A DNA stretch of 34,502 nt, from assembly GCA_947311785.1 (NCBI GenBank), contig CAMZLW010000070.1:1-34502 (forward strand), given 5' to 3'. The translations under genes were made by a program, and so were the position numbers. Positions within the stretch are counted from its first letter, which is position 1. Every line of letters begins with the position of its first letter. Shown piece by piece: positions 1 to 9,060 of the stretch. Source of the stretch: an uncultured Ignavibacteriales bacterium. GTDB taxonomy: Bacteria; Bacteroidota; Ignavibacteria; Ignavibacteriales; Melioribacteraceae. The notes under the pieces are model-generated. The model was given only the letters and a program-made list of their open reading frames with translations, was not told the DNA's origin and searched no databases.

Positions 1-717
1 GTTAACCATTTTATCTTTTGCGTAGCCTGGATGAACATTAATTCCTATAAAATTTATTTCAACCGCATCAGCACTAAATGTTTCCGTTTCAACCTCGCCA
101 CGTGTAGAGCCATCAATGGTATAAGCATATTTTGCTCCAAATTTTGCTACATCAAAATGGTCAGCTCCACGTCCAATTTCTTCATCTGGAGTATATCCAA
201 TTTTTACTGTGCCATGTTTAATTTCTGGATGAGTTTTTAAGTATTGAAGTGCATCCATAATTTCTGCAATACCAGCTTTGTCATCAGCACCAAGTAGGGT
301 TGTTCCATCCGTTGTAATTATATCCATTCCGTGCATATCATTTAGCTCTGGATTATTAGCAACATCAATTATTTTTCCTTCGCCTATTTCTAAATCGCCA
401 CCCTGATAATTTTTATGAATTTGTGGGTTCACATTTTTCCCACTAACTGCTGGAGATGTATCAACGTGTGAAACAAATCCAATAACTGGAATATCTTTAT
501 CCGTGTTGGAAGGAAGAGTTGCCATTACGTAGCACTTGTCATCTATTGCTGCATCAGTTAATCCAAGTTCTTTAAGCTCTTCTACTAATATCTTTGCCAA
601 ATCGAATTGCTTTGCTGTACTTGGGGTTACCTCCGATTCTTCATCGCTCTTTGTATCAATTTTTACATATTTAATAAATCGGTCAACTACCGAAAATTGA
701 TAATTTTTATCGAACAT
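1..717 (-). CDS. pepT: Peptidase T (tripeptide aminopeptidase), N-terminal 239 codons; 3' end outside window
   Basis: PepT is a cytoplasmic zinc metallopeptidase of the M20 family that removes the N-terminal residue from tripeptides. The reverse-strand translation starts MFDKNYQFSVVDRF and is open to the window edge. Family landmarks seen are HVDTSP (His84 and Asp86, first metal site and catalytic Asp), GADDKAG (Asp145, bridging metal ligand), PDEEIGRG (Glu179-Glu180, general base and ligand) and TIDG (Asp202). The start is supported by a GAGGA ribosome site just upstream of the ATG. The usual length is about 410 residues, so roughly 170 are missing because of the window boundary, not because of damage. 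The upstream 300 bp is repeat-rich and non-coding, so the gene probably has its own promoter. Confidence 0.95.
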   Translation of the reverse strand, partial: MFDKNYQFSVVDRFIKYVKIDTKSDEESEVTPSTAKQFDLAKILVEELKELGLTDAAIDDKCYVMATLPSNTDKDIPVIGFVSHVDTSPAVSGKNVNPQIHKNYQGGDLEIGEGKIIDVANNPELNDMHGMDIITTDGTTLLGADDKAGIAEIMDALQYLKTHPEIKHGTVKIGYTPDEEIGRGADHFDVAKFGAKYAYTIDGSTRGEVETETFSADAVEINFIGINVHPGYAKDKMVN

Positions 718-1031
718 TTTTTCCTCAAAATTATATTTATAAATTATTTTAATGAAGTAATGATATCTAAAAAGGGAGTGAATTTCAATTGGAGGATTCT
801 TTGAATTATTTTTTGTGAACAATTAATTCAAAAGATAAAACACTTCAACAAGTTCACTTCGAGAGCCTCAGTGTAGCACAGTACATCGCAAGTTCGGTAG
901 AACTCTTTTTTAGCAAATCTCATTTTCTTGCCGTCATTCTGAACTTGCGGTGCATTGAGTTCATCGAAATGTTTCAGAATCTGTAGAGTGAGTAATGAAT
1001 ATTAAAAAATCCACAAGTAACAAGTAAACTT
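718..1031. repeat. Non-coding gap with a GTCATTCTGAA-type intergenic repeat
   Basis: No convincing gene is present in these 314 bases. Positions 845-990 carry a degenerate repeat. ATTCTGAA at 936-943 is the inverse of TTCAGAAT at 973-980. A block GAGAGCCTCAGTG...GCAAGTTC (about 864-895) is matched by GAGAACCTCAGTA...GCAAGTTC at about 1591-1620. Sequences built around GTCATTCTGAACTTG are commonly scattered between genes in this part of the tree; that is recollection, not a search. The promoter of pepT should lie in the left part (720-840), but no clear box could be assigned. Confidence 0.55.
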
Positions 1032-1418
1032 CTACCCTCCAACAGAGCAGCCACCTGAACAAAATAAAATAAGGAAAATCGATGTTACGCCTAGGGTAAT
1101 CCAGAAAGTAGAAAATATGGATTTTTGAACATCAAATTTTTTAACCCTTATTTCTTTAATTTCATCTAAAGAATATAGAGTTCGCACAGAATCAATTGTA
1201 TATTCTGCTGAACTATATTTAATAATCTCTAATTCATTGTTCGCTGTAATATTGGCGTGTTGAACATTTGTAATATTTAGTTTCTTCCCATCTACAAACT
1301 TGAGTTGAATTACATCTTTGTTACTAATTCCTCTTAGTTCATTTGTATCAATTTTATAAAATGAATGGCAACCACTTAGTAAAACCAGGATGATGAAAAT
1401 CAATATATTTTTAATCAT
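1032..1418 (-). CDS. Small predicted lipoprotein with C-terminal membrane segment, unknown function
   Basis: The 128-residue product is not recognised. It begins MIKNILIFIILVLLSGC, a type II signal peptide with lipobox LSGC and lipidation at Cys17, so it should be exported and lipid-anchored. Residues about 20-95 are mixed and probably beta-rich. A hydrophobic stretch at about 102-122 could be a membrane helix or hydrophobic anchor, and the protein ends in a short Gly/Cys tail, CSGGCSVGG. No ribosome site stands out upstream of the ATG. It sits alone between two repeat-bearing gaps, so its neighbours give no functional hint. The signal peptide and coherent composition support a real gene. Confidence 0.75.
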   Translation of the reverse strand: MIKNILIFIILVLLSGCHSFYKIDTNELRGISNKDVIQLKFVDGKKLNITNVQHANITANNELEIIKYSSAEYTIDSVRTLYSLDEIKEIRVKKFDVQKSIFSTFWITLGVTSIFLILFCSGGCSVGG

Positions 1419-1676
1419 AGCCGATAACCGTTGGTTTTAGGTTTTGGTAAACTCTGATAAACTGGGTTGTTGAACAAAATTTCCTTTAGCAGAAGGCTTT
1501 GCATAACCCCAAAAGTCATTCTGAATTTATTTCAACATCTCTTTTTAGGTGTATTGTATATCTTCACTTTTGAAATTCTGAAACCTTTAGAGAACCTCAG
1601 TATTAGCGTACAGCAAGTTCATAATTACTTTTCACACGGTCTCTTAGATATCGCGTGAGTTAATAATAAATATTTT
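1419..1676. repeat. Non-coding gap with second copy of the intergenic repeat
   Basis: This gap contains ATTCTGAA at 1518-1525 within AAAGTCATTCTGAATTT and again at 1575-1582, followed by GAGAACCTCAGTA and GCAAGTTC, matching the 864-895 block in the previous gap. The open frame across 1467-1658 on the plus strand consists of this repeat and has no protein character, so it is not called. Confidence 0.5.
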
Positions 1677-4568
1677 TTATTTAGTCGTATCTGCGGCTTG
1701 TTTTGAACTTGCCATTGCTTTGTATCTGGTAACTATGTTTTTAATATTTGGGTCGCCTGGCACTTCTTTTTCAAGCCTTGAAAATAAGTCAACCAATTTC
1801 TGGTATTCTTCTCTGTTTTCGTAAATATCACGTAATATAACATATGGGTTATACTGGCGTTGAAAATCTCGTGGATTAGCTTCTAAGCGAGCAAGCATAA
1901 TTGGCTCTAGTTCTTTAATCATAGCAGTATATTGTTCCATAGCTCCAGCAGAATAATATAAGTTGGATACATCGTACAATAACTCATGACGCATTTTTAT
2001 ATTGTTGCGTGGAAGTTTTTTTTCCATTTGATCTAAAACTTCAACCGCACTTTTTTTGTTTCCTTGGTCTAAATACGAAATTGCTAAACGTAAAAACGAG
2101 TTGCGATAATTTTGTGATAAACGCTGGTGGTTTTCATCCAAGAAAACAGTTGTATCGTTCAACCCTCTAAACTTAAAGCCAGGTTGATATGTTTTGCTAT
2201 ATTCATCAGGTTCATTAAATAGTTGTTCTCTCATTAATTTTTCGTTGATGTAATAGATTGGTTTATCTCGTTTTTTAGGAACTAATCTAAAAGCCATTCC
2301 TTCCATTTGCAGATAATCGTTCAAACCAAGTTTACTGTTTTCTGAGCAAGTTACAGCATAGTAAACAGGGCGTTCCCAGTTTGCAGCCTTAATTATACTA
2401 AGTGCAACTAAATCTTGAACACGTACAACTTTTATATTTCCGTATGAAGTTGTGTTATTCATTTTCCAACTGATGCTACCTTTGTTTGTAATGGCAGTAT
2501 CCTTAACGCCAGCTTCGGCAAAAACTATTTGCGGAACTGGAAGCCGCATTGTTCTAGGCTCCCAGCGAGATGGTCCTATTCTATCTACCTCTTTATCGCT
2601 CAAATCCATAGCAATTTTTTTGCTTCCGTAAGGAGCTAAATTTTTAAGTTGTTTAACATACCAAGGCGTATTTAACAAACTTAAATTTGCAACTCGTACA
2701 TCACGCCTCACACCTTCAACATCTTGTAAATACCAAAGTGGGAATGTGTCGTTATCGCCATTTGTAAACAAAACTGCATTTGGTGCAACTGATTGAAGTA
2801 GGTTATAGGCATAATCCCAAGGAACAAAGTTATTAGATCTATCGTGTGTAAAATAGTTTGCTTTTAACATTGTTATTGGAACTGCAAGCAGTATTAAAAG
2901 CATAACAAATGCATACGCTGCCTTTTCAAATTTTGGAAGAAATAACTTTTTAGTTTGCTCTGATATTAAATCAAAAATACCACGCGTACCAAGTGCTATC
3001 CAAATTGAATAAACAAAGAATGCACCAACGTAAAAATAATCGCGTTCGCGGGGTTGAGGTTGTTGCTGGTTCTGATAGAACACCGTTAAATAGCCAAGGA
3101 AAATGAACATAGCCATTAGTGCCGAAGCCATTTTCCAATCCCGTTTAAATTGGTAATAAATTCCAAAGAGACCAAGTAAAAATGGTATGGCAAGAAGTTG
3201 CCCAAAATCAACACCCGACCCTTGAACTGTTGAATAGCGTCCAATGTAATTCCAACCAAGGTAACGGTTAAACATATGGTCCATTTGGTAATTCCAGAAA
3301 AAATCTAAATCGCTCCTATACTTCTTATAAATTCCAGTTTGATGTGCCTCTTGTGAAAACCTACGTTTGAATGCAGGAAAATCGCCGTACTGTTCACGAT
3401 TCATATACGAATGAAATTCCGACATAGTTTTAGGGTCGTTCAAATTTATAGGTGTCTCTTGGTTTGCCCTAATCATAGTCATTGAATATGTAGAGTAACC
3501 AAGCAAAATAAAGAGAACGCTTTTAGCAAGTAAGTTGGTTGTTGCTTTGTTATTTTTTTGCGACCAATAAATTAAATATCCAACCGCTGCAAATATTCCA
3601 AGAAAAACCGTAAGGTTCATTGTAAAATTATTACCACTTAATTTGTAAATAAGTTGTGGAATGTATTTTACAAATCCTGGATAAACCGCAATAAGCATTA
3701 CACCACCAATCATAATTGGAATGTAAAAAGAATTTTTTTGGAATACTTTTTTCCACATTGCCCCCATATAAACTAACCAAAAAAGTCCAACAAGAGTAAC
3801 AAATCTTAAATCGAATGCTTTATATTCATCAGGGCTAGGAGCACTTGAGCCAGTAGCGGTAGCCCAAATTGCTAGTGCAATAAGTATTGTTACCCCAGCT
3901 TGGATTAGAAACAGATAAGCTGTTTTTTTAGTAACTGCATCATCGTGTAAATACTTGCGAAACATTACAATCATCACAATAGGTACCATTGCAAGAACAG
4001 ACATTAAGTGAACACCTATCGAAAGACCAATTAGGTATGCAATCATAATTAAATATTTTTCATTATCGGGGTTATCCGCTTTTTCGTTCCAAAGCAAAAT
4101 TAACCAAGTTACAAACGCAATAAAGAAAGTAGAGAAAGCATAAACTTCGGCTTCTGTGGCGTTAAACCAAAATGTATCGGCAAATGCTAAAGACAAAGCA
4201 CCTACTGCAGCAGAAAAATATGTTCCTATTTGACTTAATGAAGAGCTGTATTTCTTTTTGTTATAGTTTTCAATCAGTTTAACAGCGGATAAGTATAGAA
4301 AAAGAATTACCAATGCACTAGATAATATTGAGATAGTATTTACTCTATAGGCAATATTCCCTGCAAATGGAATCATCGATAAAAATCTACCAATCAAAAT
4401 AAAAAATGGTGTTCCTGGTGGATGTGGAACTTGAAGTGAATAAGAAGATGCAACAAACTCACCACAATCCCAAAACGAAACGGATGGTTGTGCTGTTGCA
4501 AAATATGTTGCTGCTGCAATTAAAAAAACTATAAATGCAAATAATCTGTGAATGTTTTGTTGGCTCAT
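1677..4568 (-). CDS. DUF2723 (TMEM260-like) multi-pass membrane protein with C-terminal TPR-like region
   Basis: This 963-residue protein has about a dozen or more hydrophobic helices in residues 1-570, then a soluble part and a helical TPR-like tail (about 830-950). The family hallmark follows the first helix: SFWDCGEF...PHPPGTPFF at about 31-55, with Asp34 and Glu37 placed like the acidic pair in the first outer loop of GT-C glycosyltransferases. The eukaryotic relative TMEM260 is a protein O-mannosyltransferase. A role in transferring a sugar from a polyprenyl-phosphate donor to exported proteins is therefore likely but inferred. The ATG is preceded by a GAGGAAAG ribosome site. The length is normal for bacterial members. 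Confidence 0.88.
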   Translation of the reverse strand: MSQQNIHRLFAFIVFLIAAATYFATAQPSVSFWDCGEFVASSYSLQVPHPPGTPFFILIGRFLSMIPFAGNIAYRVNTISILSSALVILFLYLSAVKLIENYNKKKYSSSLSQIGTYFSAAVGALSLAFADTFWFNATEAEVYAFSTFFIAFVTWLILLWNEKADNPDNEKYLIMIAYLIGLSIGVHLMSVLAMVPIVMIVMFRKYLHDDAVTKKTAYLFLIQAGVTILIALAIWATATGSSAPSPDEYKAFDLRFVTLVGLFWLVYMGAMWKKVFQKNSFYIPIMIGGVMLIAVYPGFVKYIPQLIYKLSGNNFTMNLTVFLGIFAAVGYLIYWSQKNNKATTNLLAKSVLFILLGYSTYSMTMIRANQETPINLNDPKTMSEFHSYMNREQYGDFPAFKRRFSQEAHQTGIYKKYRSDLDFFWNYQMDHMFNRYLGWNYIGRYSTVQGSGVDFGQLLAIPFLLGLFGIYYQFKRDWKMASALMAMFIFLGYLTVFYQNQQQPQPRERDYFYVGAFFVYSIWIALGTRGIFDLISEQTKKLFLPKFEKAAYAFVMLLILLAVPITMLKANYFTHDRSNNFVPWDYAYNLLQSVAPNAVLFTNGDNDTFPLWYLQDVEGVRRDVRVANLSLLNTPWYVKQLKNLAPYGSKKIAMDLSDKEVDRIGPSRWEPRTMRLPVPQIVFAEAGVKDTAITNKGSISWKMNNTTSYGNIKVVRVQDLVALSIIKAANWERPVYYAVTCSENSKLGLNDYLQMEGMAFRLVPKKRDKPIYYINEKLMREQLFNEPDEYSKTYQPGFKFRGLNDTTVFLDENHQRLSQNYRNSFLRLAISYLDQGNKKSAVEVLDQMEKKLPRNNIKMRHELLYDVSNLYYSAGAMEQYTAMIKELEPIMLARLEANPRDFQRQYNPYVILRDIYENREEYQKLVDLFSRLEKEVPGDPNIKNIVTRYKAMASSKQAADTTK

Positions 4569-4597
4569 TCTTTCCTCATTTTAATCAAATTACTATT

Positions 4598-4819
4598 TTA
4601 TTTTTTCTTAAATAAATCGTCTAAATTTGGTTTCTTTCTATTAACAAAATACTTTGTGTGAAGTTCCGAAAGTTTTTTAAAAGATATTGAATCTAAATCT
4701 TCATCATCGATGTTTCTTTTTACAACCGACTTAAAAAAATCACGTTCTTTACTATCCATCTTCATTTCAAATCCTTTAAGATTTTCTATGAAATTCTTCT
4801 GGTCTCGATAACTATACAT
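4598..4819 (-). CDS. Small hypothetical protein (73 aa)
   Basis: A short, charged, probably helical and soluble protein, not recognised. It runs MYSYRDQKNFIENLKGF to a lysine-rich end, LDDLFKKK. It lies 29 bp upstream of the DUF2723 gene on the same strand and may be co-transcribed with it. I use the ATG at 4819; an in-frame GTG at 4828 would add three residues. Two ATGs near codon 20 are further options. No ribosome site helps to choose. Composition is coherent, but there is no family evidence. Confidence 0.5.
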   Translation of the reverse strand: MYSYRDQKNFIENLKGFEMKMDSKERDFFKSVVKRNIDDEDLDSISFKKLSELHTKYFVNRKKPNLDDLFKKK

Positions 4820-4925
4820 ATTCAACACTATTAAAATTATTAGAACTCATAAATATATGAAATGGGTATGACAAATTCTTTTTGCAATTGATTAATGAAA
4901 GGTGGAAATGCCCATCTTCTATATA

Positions 4926-5270
4926 CTAATTTGTTTGCTTATTATTCTTATCAACAAAAACCAATTTTGGTTTAAAGTCTTTTAACTCATCATCGCTATA
5001 CTGCGAGTAGCTTGTAATAATAACTAAGTCACCTTTTTGCACACGTCGTGCAGCAGCACCATTTAGAGTTATATCGCCTTCGTTTGCATAAATTACATAA
5101 GTAGAAAACCTTTCACCATTTGTAATGTTGTAGATGTCAACTTTTTCAAATTCAATAAAATCTGCCGCTTTACATAACTTTGGGTCTATGCCTATTGAAC
5201 CAACGTAGTTTAAGTCGGCATCTGTTACAGTTGCCCTATGTATTTTTGATTTTAGCATTCGTCGTGTCAT
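4926..5270 (-). CDS. panD: Aspartate 1-decarboxylase (pyruvoyl enzyme)
   Basis: PanD makes beta-alanine from aspartate for pantothenate synthesis. The zymogen self-cleaves between Gly24 and Ser25 to form the pyruvoyl cofactor; here that site is YVGSIG with Gly24-Ser25 when counting from MTRRMLK. This start matches the usual MxRTMLxxKxHRxxVT opening, is preceded by GAGAG, and lies one base after the coaX stop. A longer frame beginning at 5282 adds four residues, overlaps coaX and is less likely. Other landmarks are [10 protein letters not shown] (His11, Thr16), YVIYANEG and [19 protein letters not shown] (the Asn-Gly-Ala-Ala region). The length of 114 aa is slightly short but normal. It is the last gene of the panB-panC-coaBC-coaX-panD operon. 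Confidence 0.96.
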   Translation of the reverse strand: MTRRMLKSKIHRATVTDADLNYVGSIGIDPKLCKAADFIEFEKVDIYNITNGERFSTYVIYANEGDITLNGAAARRVQKGDLVIITSYSQYSDDELKDFKPKLVFVDKNNKQTN

Positions 5271-5271
5271 T

Positions 5272-6051
5272 TTATCTCTCATATTTATTTAATTCAATTG
5301 TGTATTTAAGTCCTTGCAAAACAAGGGTTGGAATTATTTCATCGAACAACCCAGCATTTCTAAACATATTGGAAAATCCACCAGTGCCAATAACAATGGG
5401 CTTTTCATCTCTAAACGATTCTTTAATTATTCGTGCTTTAATTTCTTTTATCATTCCAATTTGTCCAAAGTACAAACCGCTCTGTATTGACTCTTGTGTG
5501 GTTTTTCCTACAACATTGTTCATTTCTTTAATTTCAACTTTGGGTAATTGTGCGGCATTTCGTTCAAGCGATTCCATCGATATGCTAATGCCAGGCAAAA
5601 TAATTCCGCCAAGATATTCTTTCACTTTTGTTATTACACAAAAAGTTGTGGCTGTTCCAAAATCTACAATTATAAGATTTTTATTTGGAAATAAATTATA
5701 ACCCGCTATTGCATTGATAATTCTATCGGCACCAACTTCTGTTGGATTTTTATATTTAATTCTCAATCCAGTTTTTGCACCTGGCTTTAGAATAAATGGT
5801 TCAACATTAAAATATTTTCTGCATCCATTTATTATTGCGTGGTTAGCTTGTGGAACGACACTACAAATTGAAATTTCAGAAATGTTGTTTGGCTTAATGT
5901 TGTTTTCACGTAAAACAGAAATTAGAAAAAGTCCTATTTCATCCGATGAATACTGATGACGGTTGAATTTTCTAAATTGAAGTATTAATTCTTCACCATC
6001 GTAAACTCCGCCATACAATTGTGAGTTTCCTAAATCGATTGTAAGTATCAT
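5272..6051 (-). CDS. coaX: Type III pantothenate kinase
   Basis: CoaX phosphorylates pantothenate, the first step of CoA synthesis from the vitamin. The 259-residue protein shows the ASKHA-fold phosphate motif IDLGNS (Asp6), PTEVGADR at 103-110 (pantothenate site), the second phosphate motif VDFGTATT at 129-136, and a C-terminal [11 protein letters not shown] adenosine motif. Type III kinases need a monovalent cation and are insensitive to CoA feedback (family knowledge). It starts one base after the coaBC stop and ends one base before the panD start, so translation is probably coupled along the operon. The length is normal. Confidence 0.96.
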   Translation of the reverse strand: MILTIDLGNSQLYGGVYDGEELILQFRKFNRHQYSSDEIGLFLISVLRENNIKPNNISEISICSVVPQANHAIINGCRKYFNVEPFILKPGAKTGLRIKYKNPTEVGADRIINAIAGYNLFPNKNLIIVDFGTATTFCVITKVKEYLGGIILPGISISMESLERNAAQLPKVEIKEMNNVVGKTTQESIQSGLYFGQIGMIKEIKARIIKESFRDEKPIVIGTGGFSNMFRNAGLFDEIIPTLVLQGLKYTIELNKYER

Positions 6052-6052
6052 A

Positions 6053-7282
6053 TTATTTATCTCTCTTTTTATTGCTAATCAGTTTGCTAATATTTTTAGA
6101 CAACTCCAAAACAGTTTCGTAGTTTGAATATTCTTTAGCATTTTTATAAACTTTAAAATCACTTTGAATTGAATTTTTTCTGTTTTTAAAATCATTCAAA
6201 ACAACAAAGTCCACATTGGCACTATGGAATAATGAATTTACAGAATTGGTAATTTCCGTTTTGCTATTACCACTAACAAACTTAAAGCCAATAAGAGTAA
6301 TGTTTTTATTTTGCGAATAGGATTTAATTCTATCAATTATTTTAAAATTCTTTTTTAGCACCAATTCAATTCTATCATTATTCGATTTCATTTTTTTTAC
6401 AAGTGGCAAAGTAAAACTATTGCCGTTTAATTTTATTTCAGTTGCCGAGTAATCACTAACAGCAGCAAGGTGAATAACAACATCGTAATTTTTGTTTGAA
6501 AGTAAAGTCTCAATTTCTGAATTCAAATCACTAAAAGAGATATACTCAAAAAGGGTGCAAATTCTATTTGGAAGTTTAGAACCTTTAGCGTGCAAGAATG
6601 TAACATCATAGCCCTCATTGATTAAATAATCCGCAATAGTTGCACCAGTATTGCCTGTACTCATATTAGCAATAAAACGAACATCATCAATATTCTCTTT
6701 TGTTCCTCCAGATGTAATTAGAACAGAAATATTTTTCTTTTTGGGTTTAACCCATTTTTCTATTTCTTTAAATATTTTGTCAGGGTTAAGCAATTTTCCA
6801 ATGCCAGTATCACCGCATGCAAGATACCCACTATCGGAATCAAGAATAGTAACACCCCAACTTTTCAAAGTTTCTAAAGATTTCTGCGTAGCTGGATGAA
6901 GATACATGTTTGTATTCATTGCAGGAGCAATTAAATATGGTTTGTTAAAATCGTGTGCTAAAAAGAGTGCGGTAATCAGACTATTACCATCTCCAGACAC
7001 AAATGCGTTAATTGTGTTTGCAGTAGCTGGAGCAACAACAACAATATCAGCCCATTTTATAAGGCTTATATGGCTTAACGATTCGCGATGTGCAAACATA
7101 TCAGTATAAACTGGGTTGCCAGTTAGAGCTTCAAACGTAACTGTGCCAACAAACTTTACAGCAGCTTCGCTCATTACAACTTTTACATCATACCCACTCT
7201 GCACAAGTTTGGATGTTAGGTATGCAGATTTGTATGCCGCTATTGAACCAGTAATTTTTAGTAGAACTTTATATTTTAACAT
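6053..7282 (-). CDS. coaBC: Bifunctional phosphopantothenoylcysteine decarboxylase / phosphopantothenate-cysteine ligase
   Basis: This enzyme joins cysteine to 4'-phosphopantothenate (CoaB) and then decarboxylates the product to 4'-phosphopantetheine (CoaC). The N-terminal flavoprotein half (about 1-180) has KITGSIAAYKSAYL, the catalytic His71 in LSHISL, the PAMNTNMY motif at 120-127 and the substrate-lid cysteine Cys156 in LACGDTGIGK. The C-terminal CoaB half (from about 185) has ITSGGTKENIDDVRFI, NMSTGNTGA and VIHLAAVSDY. The length of 409 aa is normal. Its start lies 14 bp inside the end of panC, which suggests coupled translation. Confidence 0.96.
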   Translation of the reverse strand: MLKYKVLLKITGSIAAYKSAYLTSKLVQSGYDVKVVMSEAAVKFVGTVTFEALTGNPVYTDMFAHRESLSHISLIKWADIVVVAPATANTINAFVSGDGNSLITALFLAHDFNKPYLIAPAMNTNMYLHPATQKSLETLKSWGVTILDSDSGYLACGDTGIGKLLNPDKIFKEIEKWVKPKKKNISVLITSGGTKENIDDVRFIANMSTGNTGATIADYLINEGYDVTFLHAKGSKLPNRICTLFEYISFSDLNSEIETLLSNKNYDVVIHLAAVSDYSATEIKLNGNSFTLPLVKKMKSNNDRIELVLKKNFKIIDRIKSYSQNKNITLIGFKFVSGNSKTEITNSVNSLFHSANVDFVVLNDFKNRKNSIQSDFKVYKNAKEYSNYETVLELSKNISKLISNKKRDK

Positions 7283-8033
7283 TGTCTATTAACCTCACAT
7301 TACCTAAGTGGACTGCACCAAATCTACGTTCGCCTATTTCTGTTATATAATCCACCTTAAATCCATTTGCATTTAGTTCTGTCTCTATTTCATGGCAAGT
7401 TATTTCTGATTTAAGTAGCTGCGGAAAAAGTGTAGCTTTTTCTCTTTCACTTGTTGTAAGCCTTATGTTTCTTGAGCTTAAAGCTAATCCATCTTTTTCC
7501 CTAACTGTTTTAACTGTAACAATTTCTGTGTTAATAAAAAATGCTTCAGCCATTCCTTTAATAAGCAAATATTGTTGATAATCTTTTTCGCCAAAATATG
7601 CAACGTCAGCATTCACAATATTAAGGAGTTTCATTACTACCGTTAATACTCCATCAAAATGCCCTGGACGATTTACACCGCACAGTTGCTGGCTAAAATC
7701 ATTTTCGGAGATTGTGTATTTGTAATTATCGGAATAAATCTCTTTGTAATTTGGTAGTAATAGAAAGTCAACATTTTCATTGTTTAGTTTTTCAACATCA
7801 TCATCAATTGTTATTGGATAATTTTCAAAATCTGATTTATCATTAAATTGCGTTGGGTTAACAAAAATTGAAACCACCGTAACATCGTTCTCTTCTTTCG
7901 ATTTTCTAATTAGTGATAAATGTCCTTCGTGCAAAGCTCCCATTGTAGGAACAAATCCAACTGAAACATTGGTATAGTTAGCTGAATCGCGGAGGAGCAA
8001 AAACTCAGAGATGCGTTTTATTATTTTAACCAT
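7269..8033 (-). CDS. panC: Pantothenate synthetase (pantoate-beta-alanine ligase)
   Basis: PanC condenses pantoate with beta-alanine, using ATP via a pantoyl-adenylate. The nucleotidyltransferase signature PTMGALHEGH (29-38, His35 and His38) is complete, followed by FVNPTQF, GVNRPGHFDGV, FGEKDYQQ and the KMSKS-like loop REKDGLALSSRN. At 254 aa it is a little shorter than typical (about 280), with a trimmed C-terminal dimer domain but no missing catalytic motif. It starts immediately after the panB stop, and its end overlaps coaBC. beta-Alanine would come from PanD at the end of the same operon. Confidence 0.96.
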   Translation of the reverse strand: MVKIIKRISEFLLLRDSANYTNVSVGFVPTMGALHEGHLSLIRKSKEENDVTVVSIFVNPTQFNDKSDFENYPITIDDDVEKLNNENVDFLLLPNYKEIYSDNYKYTISENDFSQQLCGVNRPGHFDGVLTVVMKLLNIVNADVAYFGEKDYQQYLLIKGMAEAFFINTEIVTVKTVREKDGLALSSRNIRLTTSEREKATLFPQLLKSEITCHEIETELNANGFKVDYITEIGERRFGAVHLGNVRLIDNVKI

Positions 8034-8822
8034 TTAATAGCTCTCCTCTTTTGAAGGAAAACTTTGAGATTTTACATCTGCATCATAATTGTTTAATGCT
8101 TCCGTAATTAATGAAAATCCGTTAAGATATTTTTTTAAAAATTTTGGATTGAACTCATTATCCATTCCAAGCAAGTCTTGTAAAACCAGCACTTGACCAG
8201 ATGTTTTATTTCCTGCACCAATTCCTATTGTTGGGATGTTTACGGCTTTTGTTATTTCTTCGGCAAGTGAATCTGGAACAAGTTCGAGAACAATTCCAAA
8301 AACCCCAATGTTTTCAAGGTCTTTCGCATCTTTAATAAGTTGCTTGTAACTTTCCTCCTCCTTACCCTGCACCTTAAATCCACCAAGCTGATTTATACTT
8401 TGCGGAGTTAAACCAATATGCCCCATAACAGGTACGCCAGAATTTACAACGTGCGAAATTGTTTTTAAACTACTGCCAGCACCCTCAATTTTTACTGCAT
8501 TTGCACCAGCTTTTATGAGGCTATCCACACCATTCATTAACCACTTTTTACCTTTACGGTGTGCAAGAAATGGCATATCGGCAATAATAAATTTGTTATG
8601 CAACCCTTTGCTAACAGCAGCAACGTGTAGTTCCATCATTGCCAAATTGGCATTGGTTGTTGTTTTGTATCCGTGCATAACCATTGCCGTGCTATCGCCA
8701 ACAAGAACTGCATCTATGTTTGTTTGTGCAATTATTTTTGCACTCCAATAGTCGTAACAGGTAACAATTGATATCTTGCTACTGTTTTTCTGCATTTTTT
8801 TAAATTGACTTATATTTGTCAT
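8034..8822 (-). CDS. panB: 3-methyl-2-oxobutanoate hydroxymethyltransferase (ketopantoate hydroxymethyltransferase)
   Basis: PanB transfers a one-carbon unit from methylene-tetrahydrofolate to alpha-ketoisovalerate to give ketopantoate. The TIM-barrel motifs are IVTCYDYWSA, VLVGDS (metal ligand Asp43), IIADMPF (Asp82), VKIEGAG, VPVMGHIGLTPQ, the catalytic Glu180 in VLELVP, and IPTIGIGAG. The open frame reaches back to 8924. The extra 34 residues (Phe/Ser-rich, ending TWIE) do not look like family sequence, whereas MTNISQFKKMQKNSSK matches the normal start and gives 262 aa. First gene of the pan/coa operon. Its promoter should lie in 8823-9060, where I cannot assign one. Ketopantoate reductase (panE) is not in the window. 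Confidence 0.95.
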   Translation of the reverse strand: MTNISQFKKMQKNSSKISIVTCYDYWSAKIIAQTNIDAVLVGDSTAMVMHGYKTTTNANLAMMELHVAAVSKGLHNKFIIADMPFLAHRKGKKWLMNGVDSLIKAGANAVKIEGAGSSLKTISHVVNSGVPVMGHIGLTPQSINQLGGFKVQGKEEESYKQLIKDAKDLENIGVFGIVLELVPDSLAEEITKAVNIPTIGIGAGNKTSGQVLVLQDLLGMDNEFNPKFLKKYLNGFSLITEALNNYDADVKSQSFPSKEESY

Positions 8823-9060
8823 CTCAATCCAAGTTAATTTAACTATAGTTATAAGATGATTGAAAACTTTTGTGAGCCTAAAACTGCTACAACTGAATTG
8901 TGCAAAAGGTACCTGTTGTTTCAATCAAGTCCTAAAAGAAGTTCATCCATTTTTACAAGTAACCTTCTGCTAACAGATAAGTTCAAGTAATTTAGATTTA
9001 CAAACGTAAATTTAGTAAAAATGAGAATTATGCAAAACAAAAAACGGCTTACTTCCAAGG

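Noticed and set aside
5180-5701. 173-codon plus-strand ORF
   Set aside because: It is antisense to coaX and panD, both of which carry full family motifs; long shadow frames are expected opposite such genes.
8823-9060. Riboswitch or leader regulating the pan/coa operon
   Set aside because: No conserved-looking stem set was found in this AT-rich stretch; only unpatterned sequence is visible.
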